Source of the DNA: JAQBQQ01 sp964633955
Lineage (GTDB): Bacteria; Patescibacteriota; Gracilibacteria; Peribacterales; Peribacteraceae
DNA length: 15,866 bases
NCBI GenBank assembly: GCA_964633955.1
Contig: CAZWIA010000025.1
Coordinates: 1 to 15,866 of the forward strand
Reading direction: 5' to 3'
Shown here: piece by piece, positions 1 to 8,395 of the stretch
Layout: every line of letters starts with the position of its first letter
How positions within the stretch are numbered: the stretch's first letter is position 1
Position numbers and translations under genes: made by a program
The notes under the pieces: model-generated
The model's input: only the letters and a program-made list of their open reading frames with translations
Database searches by the model: none
Told to the model about the DNA's origin: nothing

Positions 1-3000
1 CTACGGCTCCACCGTCACGCTCTGGCGGAAGGGCGGCCCAAACTCGGCACCGCCGATCAGGTACATCCGTCCCTCTAGCACGTAGGAACCCGGCGTCGAG
101 GGTGGGGTCAAGAGTGCCATGATACGGACGGTTTCCCCCGGTTCAATTTCCGATGGGAAGTACCCGGTGACCGGCATCTGGCTGGCTATGGTCTGCTGGA
201 ACCCCGTACTCTGCGGACTGATGGTCTGGATCCCGGTATTGCGCACGGTGAGGAAAAACGTTGTCCTCTGGCCAGCTTTCAGAGTGGGCGGGAGGGTGTG
301 CTCTTCATAGACCAGGCTGTAGCCGGGCGGGGGGGTGCTGGTCGTGCCGGTTGCCGGCGTGACAGTCAGGGTGCGGTCCAGGATGAGCGGCGGCCCCAGA
401 GGCTCGCCGTTACGCTCCAGCCGCAGCTTCACCGGGTAGGTGCCGGTCCGGACGGGGGCGCGGAGAAGCGGGCTGAAGGTGTAGTTGTGCTGGAAGTTTG
501 GCCCCTCCATGTTGCGTGGCCCCCCGCAGACGTTCCGGTTAATACGGGAGGGGGCGATCAGGTTGGCGGTCCCTTCCAGCGGCACGATGGAAACCTCCCC
601 GGCGTTCCAGCAGGCCGTTCCGGTATTCTGTACGGTCAGGTCAAAGAGGCGTGTCGCGTTCGCCTCCATGCTCTCCGGAAGATTGGTGGATACAAATCGC
701 GCGTCTAAGATGGTATCCTGGCGGATGGTGTGGCGGAGCAGTTCGTAGTTTGGCGGGAGCGATGACCGGCCGTTTTGCATGACCAGCGTGTACTCGCCGT
801 CCCTGTAGGATCCGATCGTGACTGGCACGGTGATGGTCTGGCCGGTCTGGAGGAGCCGGTCTGGCACCGCTGTCTGGAATACCAGGCCAGCCGGTGGCTG
901 CCTGACGGCGAGCTGGATGGCCTGCCGGGCGTTCATGGTCCGGCCGTCGTTGCGGATGGTGAGCGTGGCGGTGACAGGCGTGGGAGAGTGGAGCTGGGAC
1001 GGCAGACTATGGCTCTGCACGGCGATGCGGCTGATGTCCGTTCCTTTCTCTATGGTACGCCGGAGGAGCGCGGACCGCGCGCGTGCCAGCCGGAAGTCCA
1101 GTGTCTCCCTCCACCTTTCGGGCAGGAAGCCTGTGGTCAGCATGCTCACGCGGCCCGTTTCACCCGGTGCCAGCGGGTAGGTGGTGACCCCTCGCGCGAA
1201 CACCTGGCCGTCATCAGCCGCCTCGCCGATGAACTCGGTGTTTGCGGGCAGAGCAGTGGTTCCGCTGTTGCGGAAGGTGATGCTACCCAGCTCCGGCCGG
1301 TCGTTGAGCGGCAGGTAGTCGCCGATCGTATCCGAGACGTACTGGACTCCCCCCGTGTCCGGCTGCGCGTCCGTGATCTCCACGGGGATTTCTCCGCCGA
1401 TGGTGATCATGGTCGGCACTTCCGCACGCACGGTCCGCTGGCCCGGCCGGCCCGTGGGGACCGTGATGCGCAGTGTCACGCTCCCGCCGGCGGGCACATC
1501 CGTGCCGATCGAACCTTCCAGTGCACTGGAGCCGTCCGGCGGCGTCACGCGCAGGCGGGTCTGCGCGGGGAGAGGGGTATCCTGCAGGTTCATGACCTGC
1601 AGCGCGATCTGCTCCTGGCTGAACGCCTCCAGAACGTGCGGATTCAGCCAGCTCAGGCGGACCTGCGGCAGCGGAGCCACCGGTGCGTCCCCGGCATTCA
1701 CGCCGGCCACCTGGATATCCCGTTCGGTGGCGTCGCTGATGGCCAGCCTGGTTCCGACCTGCTGCTGTAGCACGATGGTGCGGATGCGGGTGGCAGTCCA
1801 CCGGCCGGGGTAGCTGAGCGCGACAAAAGGAACGCGCAGGATCCCCTCATCTCCTGCGGGGATAGTCTGGCCGATTGGTGTAGTGATCTGGCCGGCGTCG
1901 GGTGCGCCGGGGAACGTGAGATAGAGCCCTGCGTCCGCCGGTAAGGGCACCGTTCCAGTGTTCCGGATGAGGAAGAGGAAGGTGCCTCCGTTCAGTGCGT
2001 GGTACGGGCCGGGGTGCAGGAGCTCCACCTGGCTCCAGAGGCGATCTTCCGCGTTCGTGAGGGTTACATCCCTGCTGGCGCTTGGATGAGTGCCGTACGC
2101 TGGGTGGTCCAGCCGCAGGCGGAACTGCCGGCTGGTGCCTGCGGGTACGGTGAACGGCACGGTGACGGTGAAAGGCCGCCAGGTCACCAATCCCCTGGGC
2201 CAGACGTAGTCCGGGGACTCCACGCGGCGCTCCTCGCCGGTGGTGAGGTCTGTCACCAGGAAGCGGAATGCCGTCTCCGCGGCGTCCATGGGTCCTGTGA
2301 CGCGGAGCGCGCAAGTAGCGGCGGTACAACCGTTGACCCAGAATGACAGCGTGAGGTACGTGGTGCGCGCGGGGTCTGCTGGCGGTGCGGAGCTGGAGGA
2401 CGGCGCGGCGGAGGATGATGCGCTTCCAAACGTGACCGGTACCGTGAACGTGCCGCCGGGGATCGGCTGGCCGCGGTAGAGCACGCGGGCGGGAATCTGG
2501 TACGTGCCGGGCGCGGCGGACATCCGGTGCGCGCGGAAGCCCACGAGCACGGTGGATCCGACCGGCACCGATCCCGACTGCATGGGCGGGCGGGAGGTGA
2601 GCGTGGGAGCGCCAAAGGGGTCTTGCGGATGCACGAAGAAGTCCGCGGCGTTCAAGGCTTCCTGCCCGATGTTCTGGAACTGCGCGATGCCGTTTCCCTC
2701 CGCGTCCGGCGGCGTCAGGCTCGCCAAGTGCACCTGGCGCAGGAGCGGTACGTCCGCGGATGCCGCGGAGGATGCCGCGGGAACCGAGGCGGCGGCGGAG
2801 GACGAAGCGGCGGAACCTGCACTCCCGGTGCCGCAGTCCGCCGCAACGCGCATGGCTGGCAGGGATCCGGTCGCAATATCCCAGGAACCCAGCGTGACCA
2901 CGTACCGGGGGGCGATCTGCGTGCCGCAAGGGGGCGTGCCCGCGGGGGCCAGCGGAATGGGGCCGAACGTCACGGTGGCCTGCGGATCCAGGCGGCTGGT

Positions 3001-5394
3001 GCGCGTGCAGGCGATGCCGCGGCTCTCCGCCGCGCATGCCGGGTCACGGTTGAGACTGAGTGCCGGTTCCCACGCGTCAGACTGCCGGCGCTCCAGCGTG
3101 AGCCGCAGCGGGACAGCGGGCGTGATAATGGGCTGGCTGCCTGTGTTGCGGATGGTCACGCGGTAGAGAGCTGCCCGCGCCGCATGACCGGGGTTCCGGG
3201 AAACAACGGGATCTGCCGGTTCCACCGTGACGGCGACCGAGGGCCACGTGGCGGCCGCGGAGGACGCAGCTGGTGCCGCACTGGCGGACGATGCGCTGCC
3301 GGGCGGCAGGCAGCCACCGCCCTCCACGGTCACGGCGGGAGGCCGGATGAGCACGGAGCGTTCCACTCCTATAGCCTGGAAGTACATGCGGGGCCGGATC
3401 ATGGCCCCGCACCGGGCGTCCGGCCGGACGCGGAGGAGGATGCCGGAGAACCTGGCCCTGCTCCCGCTGAGGACTGGGTCTGCAGTGCTGCATGCCAGAC
3501 GCCCCTGGCCGTCTACGGAGCACTGCGGATCCGCCTGCTCCATGAGCTGCCAAGCGTCGTTGGGGCCGGGTGCGGCAATGCCCACCCACATCCGGGCTGT
3601 CAGCGGGCCTTGAGCATCTGCCGCGTACCGCAACACGGTGCCGGGTGATGCCGTCGTTTGGTCCACGGAGACGGTCACCTGGTACCTGGAGGCGCTGGTG
3701 AGGAAATCCGCCAGCGGCACCAGTTCATTCACTACCGGGCCGGCCACGGAATTGCGGAAGGTGACCAGTTCCGCCCGCACGGAGAACGTGCCCGCAGACG
3801 GCAGGGTCAGCGCGATGGGGATGCTGGCTTCACTCCCCGGGGCGATTGCGCTCGGCAGCCTGGCGGACCCCAGGATGTAGGTGATCTGCGATTGGTCCAC
3901 TGGCACGCTTGGACCGTTTTCCACCATCACCCCGTAGCGGAAGCGGAGCGTGGCTCCTCCCGACATGGCGACGGGGCCGGTATTGATCACCCGCACATTG
4001 CCGCTCACGGCCACAGACGGAGCGTGGATCCCCAGGAGCTCCTCTGGAATTACCGCCCGGCCTGTCATGGCCACGCTGGGGCCGGGGGCCACGGTCAGGG
4101 TCCCGTGGCCGCGTAGGCCATTGAGGATGCTAGCGTGTGCCGGGTTTGTACTGGGCGGAACCCTCAAGCGGGCGGTGACGCTGTACTCGCCTGAAATTCC
4201 CGGCGCATGGACCGTGACGGAGACTGGGACGGTTCCACCCGGCGCCAGGGGGCTCTCCAGCGGCGCGCTGCTTGCCACGTCCGTCATGAGGACGTTGCTC
4301 GTCGGGTGCCGGATTTCCACCTCCACGACCGTTCCCCCGGGCACGTGCACCAGGCTGCTCCCATTCCGGATGGTGAGTGTGGTCTCACGGGCTTCACCCT
4401 TGGCAAACACCGGGTTGGTGACAAAAATGCCCATGTCCAGCGCCAGTCCGCTGGACTGTGGCGGCGGAGGTGTGGGCGGAGGTGGTTCGGTACTGGTTTG
4501 GGTTCCGCCGGTGACGTTCACGGTGATGGCCGGCGTGGGCTCCCCAAACCAGCCCAGTCCCTCCCGCCGCATCCGCCAGCGCGGCAGCGTGAACGGACCG
4601 CTTGTGGCCGGGGCGGTGAAACGGACGAAAAACAAACGGGAATCCCCCGGATTGACGTGCCAGGAATCTGGACTGTTTCCCGCGTACGGTGGTTCTGCCT
4701 GCCACTGCTCCGCCGGCACGGCGGGATTGGACGGATCGATACGGCTGAAGTTGTAGTCCGTATTGCGCACGGCCGGATGGTCGTCCGCGTAGTCGTCCGT
4801 GGACACCCAGCTCACGTTGCCCGTGTTGGATACGCGGTATCCCACTTGGTACGCCTGGCCGGCGGTGACGGTTGCGGGTGGCGGTACTTCCACCGTGATG
4901 GTCGCACGGCGGCTGGGAACGGCCTTCACCCGGATGTCCCCGGCGCAGCGCTCCCCAAACTCGCCCGTGCCGGTGCGCCACATGCGCAGTCCCAGCGGCC
5001 ATGTCACATCTGCCGTGACCGCTTGGGCCCGGGCGAAGTACTTCATCATCCCGGTCTGGCCTGGCGGAGTGCTGAGTCCGGTACCGGCCGGATCGTAGAC
5101 TCGGGCGTTGGGAGCAGGACCCCATGGCCAGGGCTCGGCGCCCCCGCTGGGGCGCGCATGGAAGATCGCCACCTGGTTCCACACGTAGTTCCAGCTGTCC
5201 GTGCCGGCATTGCGGAACTGCGCGTAGGCATTGAAGTACTCCCCCGGTGCTACGTGGGACGGTGCGGCAATACCCCTGCCGATGCAGACCGCATCGTACC
5301 TTGGCGTGATTTGGGCCCGGAGGCTCAGCTGCAACCCGCCGTACAGGATGGGCAGGAGAGCCACCGTGCCAATCAGGATGTGCGTGCGTCTCAT
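1..5394 (-). CDS. Giant secreted multi-Ig-domain surface protein (1797 aa)
   Basis: The reading frame is complete, from ATG at 5394 to TAG at 1-3. The N-terminus (MRRTHILIGTVALLPILYGG) is a basic start plus a hydrophobic stretch: a signal peptide or an uncleaved anchor. Residues about 30-165 and 165-295 look like two tandem domains of the NBR1-type Ig-like kind, with motifs such as FRNAGTDSW and VSNTGNVSW. A proline-rich linker follows at about 300-318. The rest is an array of CARDB/Ig-like beta-sandwich repeats, each marked by an RNTG-type motif (IRNTGSQP, FQNIGQEA, IRNTGTVP, FRNSGTTA, VQNTGTAC, VRNTGIQT). Ser/Ala-rich linkers break the array at about 699-720, 855-880 and 988-1005. I see no enzyme motif, LPXTG signal or C-terminal membrane helix, so it is probably exported and held by its N-terminus or by other surface parts. 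A role as adhesin, stalk or pilus-associated protein is inference. It lies downstream of the FecR-like gene on the same strand but has its own promoter. Confidence 0.85.
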   Translation of the reverse strand: MRRTHILIGTVALLPILYGGLQLSLRAQITPRYDAVCIGRGIAAPSHVAPGEYFNAYAQFRNAGTDSWNYVWNQVAIFHARPSGGAEPWPWGPAPNARVYDPAGTGLSTPPGQTGMMKYFARAQAVTADVTWPLGLRMWRTGTGEFGERCAGDIRVKAVPSRRATITVEVPPPATVTAGQAYQVGYRVSNTGNVSWVSTDDYADDHPAVRNTDYNFSRIDPSNPAVPAEQWQAEPPYAGNSPDSWHVNPGDSRLFFVRFTAPATSGPFTLPRWRMRREGLGWFGEPTPAITVNVTGGTQTSTEPPPPTPPPPQSSGLALDMGIFVTNPVFAKGEARETTLTIRNGSSLVHVPGGTVVEVEIRHPTSNVLMTDVASSAPLESPLAPGGTVPVSVTVHAPGISGEYSVTARLRVPPSTNPAHASILNGLRGHGTLTVAPGPSVAMTGRAVIPEELLGIHAPSVAVSGNVRVINTGPVAMSGGATLRFRYGVMVENGPSVPVDQSQITYILGSARLPSAIAPGSEASIPIALTLPSAGTFSVRAELVTFRNSVAGPVVNELVPLADFLTSASRYQVTVSVDQTTASPGTVLRYAADAQGPLTARMWVGIAAPGPNDAWQLMEQADPQCSVDGQGRLACSTADPVLSGSRARFSGILLRVRPDARCGAMIRPRMYFQAIGVERSVLIRPPAVTVEGGGCLPPGSASSASAAPAASSAAATWPSVAVTVEPADPVVSRNPGHAARAALYRVTIRNTGSQPIITPAVPLRLTLERRQSDAWEPALSLNRDPACAAESRGIACTRTSRLDPQATVTFGPIPLAPAGTPPCGTQIAPRYVVTLGSWDIATGSLPAMRVAADCGTGSAGSAASSSAAASVPAASSAASADVPLLRQVHLASLTPPDAEGNGIAQFQNIGQEALNAADFFVHPQDPFGAPTLTSRPPMQSGSVPVGSTVLVGFRAHRMSAAPGTYQIPARVLYRGQPIPGGTFTVPVTFGSASSSAAPSSSSAPPADPARTTYLTLSFWVNGCTAATCALRVTGPMDAAETAFRFLVTDLTTGEERRVESPDYVWPRGLVTWRPFTVTVPFTVPAGTSRQFRLRLDHPAYGTHPSASRDVTLTNAEDRLWSQVELLHPGPYHALNGGTFLFLIRNTGTVPLPADAGLYLTFPGAPDAGQITTPIGQTIPAGDEGILRVPFVALSYPGRWTATRIRTIVLQQQVGTRLAISDATERDIQVAGVNAGDAPVAPLPQVRLSWLNPHVLEAFSQEQIALQVMNLQDTPLPAQTRLRVTPPDGSSALEGSIGTDVPAGGSVTLRITVPTGRPGQRTVRAEVPTMITIGGEIPVEITDAQPDTGGVQYVSDTIGDYLPLNDRPELGSITFRNSGTTALPANTEFIGEAADDGQVFARGVTTYPLAPGETGRVSMLTTGFLPERWRETLDFRLARARSALLRRTIEKGTDISRIAVQSHSLPSQLHSPTPVTATLTIRNDGRTMNARQAIQLAVRQPPAGLVFQTAVPDRLLQTGQTITVPVTIGSYRDGEYTLVMQNGRSSLPPNYELLRHTIRQDTILDARFVSTNLPESMEANATRLFDLTVQNTGTACWNAGEVSIVPLEGTANLIAPSRINRNVCGGPRNMEGPNFQHNYTFSPLLRAPVRTGTYPVKLRLERNGEPLGPPLILDRTLTVTPATGTTSTPPPGYSLVYEEHTLPPTLKAGQRTTFFLTVRNTGIQTISPQSTGFQQTIASQMPVTGYFPSEIEPGETVRIMALLTPPSTPGSYVLEGRMYLIGGAEFGPPFRQSVTVEP

Positions 5395-5419
5395 AGGTGT
5401 GTTCTGTGGATTTCTGGAT

Positions 5420-5448
5420 ATTATAGCAACAATTAATACTTATGTCAC
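5420..5448 (-). promoter_or_regulatory. Sigma-70 promoter of the giant surface protein gene
   Basis: Reading the minus strand, GTGACA (5448-5443, five of six bases of TTGACA) is followed after exactly 17 nt by a perfect TATAAT (5425-5420). Transcription would start near 5413, leaving about 19 nt of leader before the ATG at 5394. No Shine-Dalgarno sequence is visible in that leader. This lets the giant protein be expressed independently of the FecR-like gene upstream. Confidence 0.75.
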
Positions 5449-5498
5449 GGTCGATCGGCGGAAAGCGAAAAGAACTAAGAGAAACAAAGGAAACAAGT

Positions 5499-5533
5499 GC
5501 ATCAAAGGATGCTGCTCCGCTATTGTGGGCGGA
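5499..5533 (-). terminator. Possible weak terminator after the FecR-like gene
   Basis: Just after the FecR-like stop codon the minus strand can form two short hairpins: TCCGC/GCGGA (5533-5529 with 5520-5516, 8-nt loop) and GCATC-CTTT-GATGC (5512-5499). A pyrimidine-rich, T-rich stretch follows, down to about 5457. The stems are only 5 bp, so termination may be weak. It is the only terminator-like structure between the two genes. Confidence 0.35.
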
Positions 5534-5542
5534 ATGGCCTCA

Positions 5543-7225
5543 TTACGGCTGGTAGGTGACCGTGTGCTCCAGGCGGTCCAGCACCTGCCCCTCGGCGTTC
5601 CGGGCCACAATGACGTAGGTGTTCTCCCCCGGCTTGAGGTTTTGGAACCCCACGGATGCGATGTAGTTCCAGTAGCCGCCATACGGCTTGAAGAGCTGGA
5701 GGCGGTAGTCGTTCACCTCAATGCTCGCCGTATCTCTGGATGTGGTGCCCTCCAGCAGGAAGCCCGTGCCGGTCACGGTGGCGTTGGCCGCGGGCGCGGT
5801 CACCTTGAGCGCGCCGGGGGTGAGCGGGGCATTCCTGAGGCGCGGCGCGCTGGATGCGGCGGAGGACGCCCCGCCCGTTGCCGGTGGGGGAACTTGGTTG
5901 CCATGCTGGACGGTGATGCGGGCTGGTTGGCTGCGCCTGCCGGACGCGTCCACGGCCACTACGTCGTACGTGTTGGTGCCGGGCTTCATGTTGCCCAGGT
6001 CCAGCCGCGCCAGGTAGCTGAAGGTGCTCTTGGTCGGATCGAACAGCTTCAGCTGGTAGTCATTCACCCACACCTGCTGCGTGCCGGATGGCACGGTGCC
6101 GCGGATCACCACTTCCGCCTCCGTTGTGCTGTGGGTCTCTCCGGTCTTCACGGGCGCGGTCACCTCCGGGCGAGGTCCGGTCGCGGATGCGATGCTACTT
6201 GCCTGCGACTGCCGCTCCACGGTGCGGGTGGTTTCCGCCAGGATGGAGCCCGCTTCGTCCAGGGCCGCTACGTGCAGATCGAACGTGCCTTCACTGAGGA
6301 GCGGTATGTCCCGCGTGAAGCTGCCGTCCGCCGCCAGCGGGATGGCGCTGCCGTTCACCCGTACCTCCCGTACGGACGCATCCGCGCGGCCGCGCAGCCG
6401 TACGGCGCTTCCCGTTACTTTCTCGTTATGGCGCGGGCTCTGGATGGTCAGGAGGCCACCGGTGTCCTCCCCCTCGCTCGTCTCCCCTTCTCCGGCCGCA
6501 AGCAACCGCCGGCTCTGCCGGACAAACGTGTTCTGGAGCGCCGCCAGGTTGAAAGCCGACCGGAGACGGGCAAGATCATCCGGCGGCGCACTGGCGGGCA
6601 GATGCAGCTGTTGTCCCTCCCCCAGTGTGAGCGCCATCTCTCCATCACGCAGAACTTCTACGCCCGCGCCGTCCGCCGCGTACACCACGGCGCCCGTGGG
6701 GGAAACGAGTGTCTCGGTATTGGTGGGCAGCCGGTACGTGAGCTCCCCTACGGTGATCCCGCGCACCACAGTGCCGGATTCCGCCTCCGGCGTGAGGACC
6801 CAGGCTGATCCCTCCCGCAGGGCAATGTCCAGGCGCATCTCCTCATCCGCTGCTTCGCTCACCGTGAGCAGTGCTTCCGTCTGGGCGTCCAGGCGCAGGA
6901 GCGTGCCGTCCGCCAGCCGCAGCACGGCGTAGGAGTCCGGTCCCGTCCGGACCGCGTCCCCCGGCTGCAGCTTGGTGGCCGTCTCCGCCGCCTGGAACGC
7001 GTTGCCCTCATAGGACACGTCCACGTCCGAGTTCCCCTCCACCGTCAGCGCCGCCGTCTGCGGCACGCTGCCGCTGCCAATCAGCCGCCAGAGCCCGCGG
7101 ATCCCCACCCACGCCAGCCACAGGAGCAGCAGGAGCAGGAGCAGCCGCCCCAGGCCGCCGCGCTTTGGCTGCGGTTGGGGGCTTGGGAAGTACGGAGAGC
7201 GCCGCTGGCGGTAGTACACCTTCAT
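5543..7225 (-). CDS. Membrane-anchored FecR-domain protein with Ig-like repeats (560 aa)
   Basis: ATG at 7225, TAA at 5543-5545. A short basic, Pro-rich cytoplasmic tail (residues 1-26) leads into one very leucine-rich membrane helix (about 27-45), so the remainder should face outward. Residues about 84-200 match the FecR fold, with the signature LQPGDAVRTGPDSYAVLRLA and then DGTLLRLD. In classical systems FecR-type domains carry a signal across the membrane to an ECF sigma factor, but many stand-alone FecR proteins are surface proteins of unknown role. No partner sigma factor of that type is adjacent. After an acidic linker (about 244-258) come three Ig-like repeats (about 261-336, 354-440, 472-560). 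The last two share VNDYxLxLFxP and NxKPGxNTYxVVA, a clear internal duplication, separated by a Pro/Ser/Ala linker. No good Shine-Dalgarno site precedes the ATG. Confidence 0.82.
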   Translation of the reverse strand: MKVYYRQRRSPYFPSPQPQPKRGGLGRLLLLLLLLWLAWVGIRGLWRLIGSGSVPQTAALTVEGNSDVDVSYEGNAFQAAETATKLQPGDAVRTGPDSYAVLRLADGTLLRLDAQTEALLTVSEAADEEMRLDIALREGSAWVLTPEAESGTVVRGITVGELTYRLPTNTETLVSPTGAVVYAADGAGVEVLRDGEMALTLGEGQQLHLPASAPPDDLARLRSAFNLAALQNTFVRQSRRLLAAGEGETSEGEDTGGLLTIQSPRHNEKVTGSAVRLRGRADASVREVRVNGSAIPLAADGSFTRDIPLLSEGTFDLHVAALDEAGSILAETTRTVERQSQASSIASATGPRPEVTAPVKTGETHSTTEAEVVIRGTVPSGTQQVWVNDYQLKLFDPTKSTFSYLARLDLGNMKPGTNTYDVVAVDASGRRSQPARITVQHGNQVPPPATGGASSAASSAPRLRNAPLTPGALKVTAPAANATVTGTGFLLEGTTSRDTASIEVNDYRLQLFKPYGGYWNYIASVGFQNLKPGENTYVIVARNAEGQVLDRLEHTVTYQP

Positions 7226-7235
7226 AGCTGGCTCG

Positions 7236-7260
7236 CCACGTCGGCTTCTGCCGACCGTGG
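7236..7260 (-). promoter_or_regulatory. Hairpin directly upstream of the FecR-like start codon
   Basis: An inverted repeat, GTCGGC-TTCT-GCCGAC on the plus strand (7240-7255), is extended by CCAC (7236-7239) and GTGG (7257-7260) with one bulged base. It gives a stem of about 10 bp that ends only 10 nt from the ATG at 7225. No T-tract follows in either direction, so it is not a standard terminator. If transcribed, it would sit beside the ribosome entry site. A regulatory role is inference. Confidence 0.45.
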
Positions 7261-7308
7261 AGATGTAGCTTGCCACGGAACGCTCGATCGCTTCAATATG
7301 CCGTGAAC

Positions 7309-7325
7309 AAAAAAAGGATTCCGAG
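7309..7325 (-). terminator. Likely 3' half of a terminator cut by the sequence gap
   Basis: On the minus strand the bases leaving the gap are CTCGGAATCC (7325-7316), directly followed by seven T (7315-7309). That matches the 3' arm plus U-tract of a Rho-independent terminator. The matching 5' arm would lie inside the N run. It would end the truncated secretion-ATPase gene before the FecR-like gene. Confidence 0.4.
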
Positions 7326-7425
7326 NNNNNNNNNNNNNNNNNNNNNNNNNNNNNNNNNNNNNNNNNNNNNNNNNNNNNNNNNNNNNNNNNNNNNNNNNNN
7401 NNNNNNNNNNNNNNNNNNNNNNNNN
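7326..7425. other. Scaffold gap of 100 N
   Basis: Exactly 100 N, the usual placeholder for a gap of unknown true length. It removes the C-terminal end of the secretion ATPase gene and probably its stop codon and the 5' arm of a terminator. Reading frames that run through the N are artefacts. Confidence 0.97.
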
Positions 7426-8302
7426 TGCCTTCCGCCCTGCAGGCATCGGTCAGCGTGCGCACCAGGCGCTGGGCCAGCACGCCGCGGAGCGCCGGCGCAA
7501 AGGTGTAGGGGCTCACGCCCATGGAGAGGAAGCGCGGAATGGCTTCCACGGCGGAGTTGGTGTGCAGGGTGGACAGCACCAGGTGTCCGGTGAGGGCGGC
7601 GTTCACCGCGGTCTGCGCGGTTTCCAGGTCACGGATCTCTCCCACCAGAATCACGTCCGGGTCATGGCGCAGGATGGACCGGAGGCCGTTTGCGAACGTG
7701 AAGTCATGCGCCGGATCCACCTGGCTCTGGACCACGCCCGGGAGCTCATACTCCACGGGATCCTCCAGCGTGATGATGTTGCGCTCCTTCCCCACCAGTG
7801 TGGAGAGGAGCGCGTAGAGCGTGGTGGTCTTGCCGGAGCCGGTGGGGCCGGTGACCAGGACGAGGCCATTGGGGAGCTCGGCCAGGTCATGCAGCGCGCG
7901 CTCAATGTCCGCCGGGAATCCCAGCTCTGAAAGCGGCCGGATGCCGCGCGCGGGATCCAGGAGGCGGAGCGTGATGGTCTCTCCAAAGCGGGAGGGCAGC
8001 GTGGCCACGCGCACGTTGATGGTGCGCTCCTCATGCTGGAAGGTGTACTGCCCGTCCTGCGGCAGGTCTGTCACGTTCAACTTCAGCTTAGCGAGGAACT
8101 TCACCCGGCGCAGGAGGTCCACGTACGTCTCCCGCGTGAGTGCGGGGAGCATCTGGAGCACGCCATGGAGCCGCCACTCCAGCCGCACGTCGGCCTTCTG
8201 GGGGGAGAGGTGGATATCGGAGATGCCGCTTGCGGCCGCTTCCGCCTGCAGGCGGGTGAGGATCTGATCGCCGGTTTGGCCGGTGAAGTTCTGAGGAATC
8301 AT
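7426..8302 (-). CDS. GspE/PilB-family secretion ATPase, 3' end lost in gap
   Basis: ATG at 8302; 292 codons remain before the gap. It is a hexameric AAA-like ATPase of the type II secretion/type IV pilus assembly family, acting at the inner face of the membrane to drive pseudopilus or pilus assembly. Visible motifs: SDIHLSP near residue 28 (N2 domain), Walker A GPTGSGKT at 152-159, Asp box ITLEDPVEY at 177-185, Walker B ILVGEIRD at 218-225, His box TGHLVLSTLHTN at 238-249, and LAQRLVRTL at 277-285. C288 would be the first cysteine of the zinc-binding tetracysteine motif, whose other members fall in the gap. Full-length GspE/PilB proteins carry an extra N-terminal domain (MshEN/N1) that is absent here, so this is a short form starting at N2. 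PilT is less likely because the LEDPVEY and C-terminal Cys features are GspE/PilB-like. No pilin or platform gene is in the window. Confidence 0.88.
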
Positions 8303-8309
8303 TCCCTCT

Positions 8310-8318
8310 ATTCTACCA
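8310..8318 (-). promoter_or_regulatory. Extended -10 element, possible leaderless promoter of the secretion ATPase
   Basis: On the minus strand TGGTAGAAT (TG-N-TAGAAT, five of six bases of TATAAT) ends only 7 nt before the ATG at 8302. Transcription would then start at or next to the A of the ATG, giving a leaderless mRNA. No good -35 box lies 17 nt upstream, which is tolerated for extended -10 promoters. The AGAGGGA between could otherwise be read as a Shine-Dalgarno site placed too close. Confidence 0.4.
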
Positions 8319-8395
8319 TTCTTCCCGCCTGCGTGGTAGCCTCCGTTTCCGTAGGCCCAAGCGCCCGTTTGGCGCAGGCTGCCCTTCTTCTGCCC

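Noticed and set aside
775..1770. Plus-strand frames opposite the giant gene (also 2527-3648, 4207-5436)
   Set aside because: Long only because GC-rich DNA has few stops; the opposite frame has a signal peptide and coherent Ig repeats.
2755..2830. Low-complexity repeats in the giant gene as a DNA repeat or CRISPR
   Set aside because: They encode Ser/Ala linkers in frame; there is no regular repeat-spacer pattern.
1847..3037. Minus-strand frame of 396 codons inside the giant gene
   Set aside because: Alternative frame of the giant protein gene; Arg/His/Pro-rich translation typical of shifted GC-rich coding DNA.
5231..6808. Plus-strand frame of 525 codons
   Set aside because: Antisense shadow of the FecR-like gene and of the giant gene's start; His/Arg-rich with no recognisable domain.
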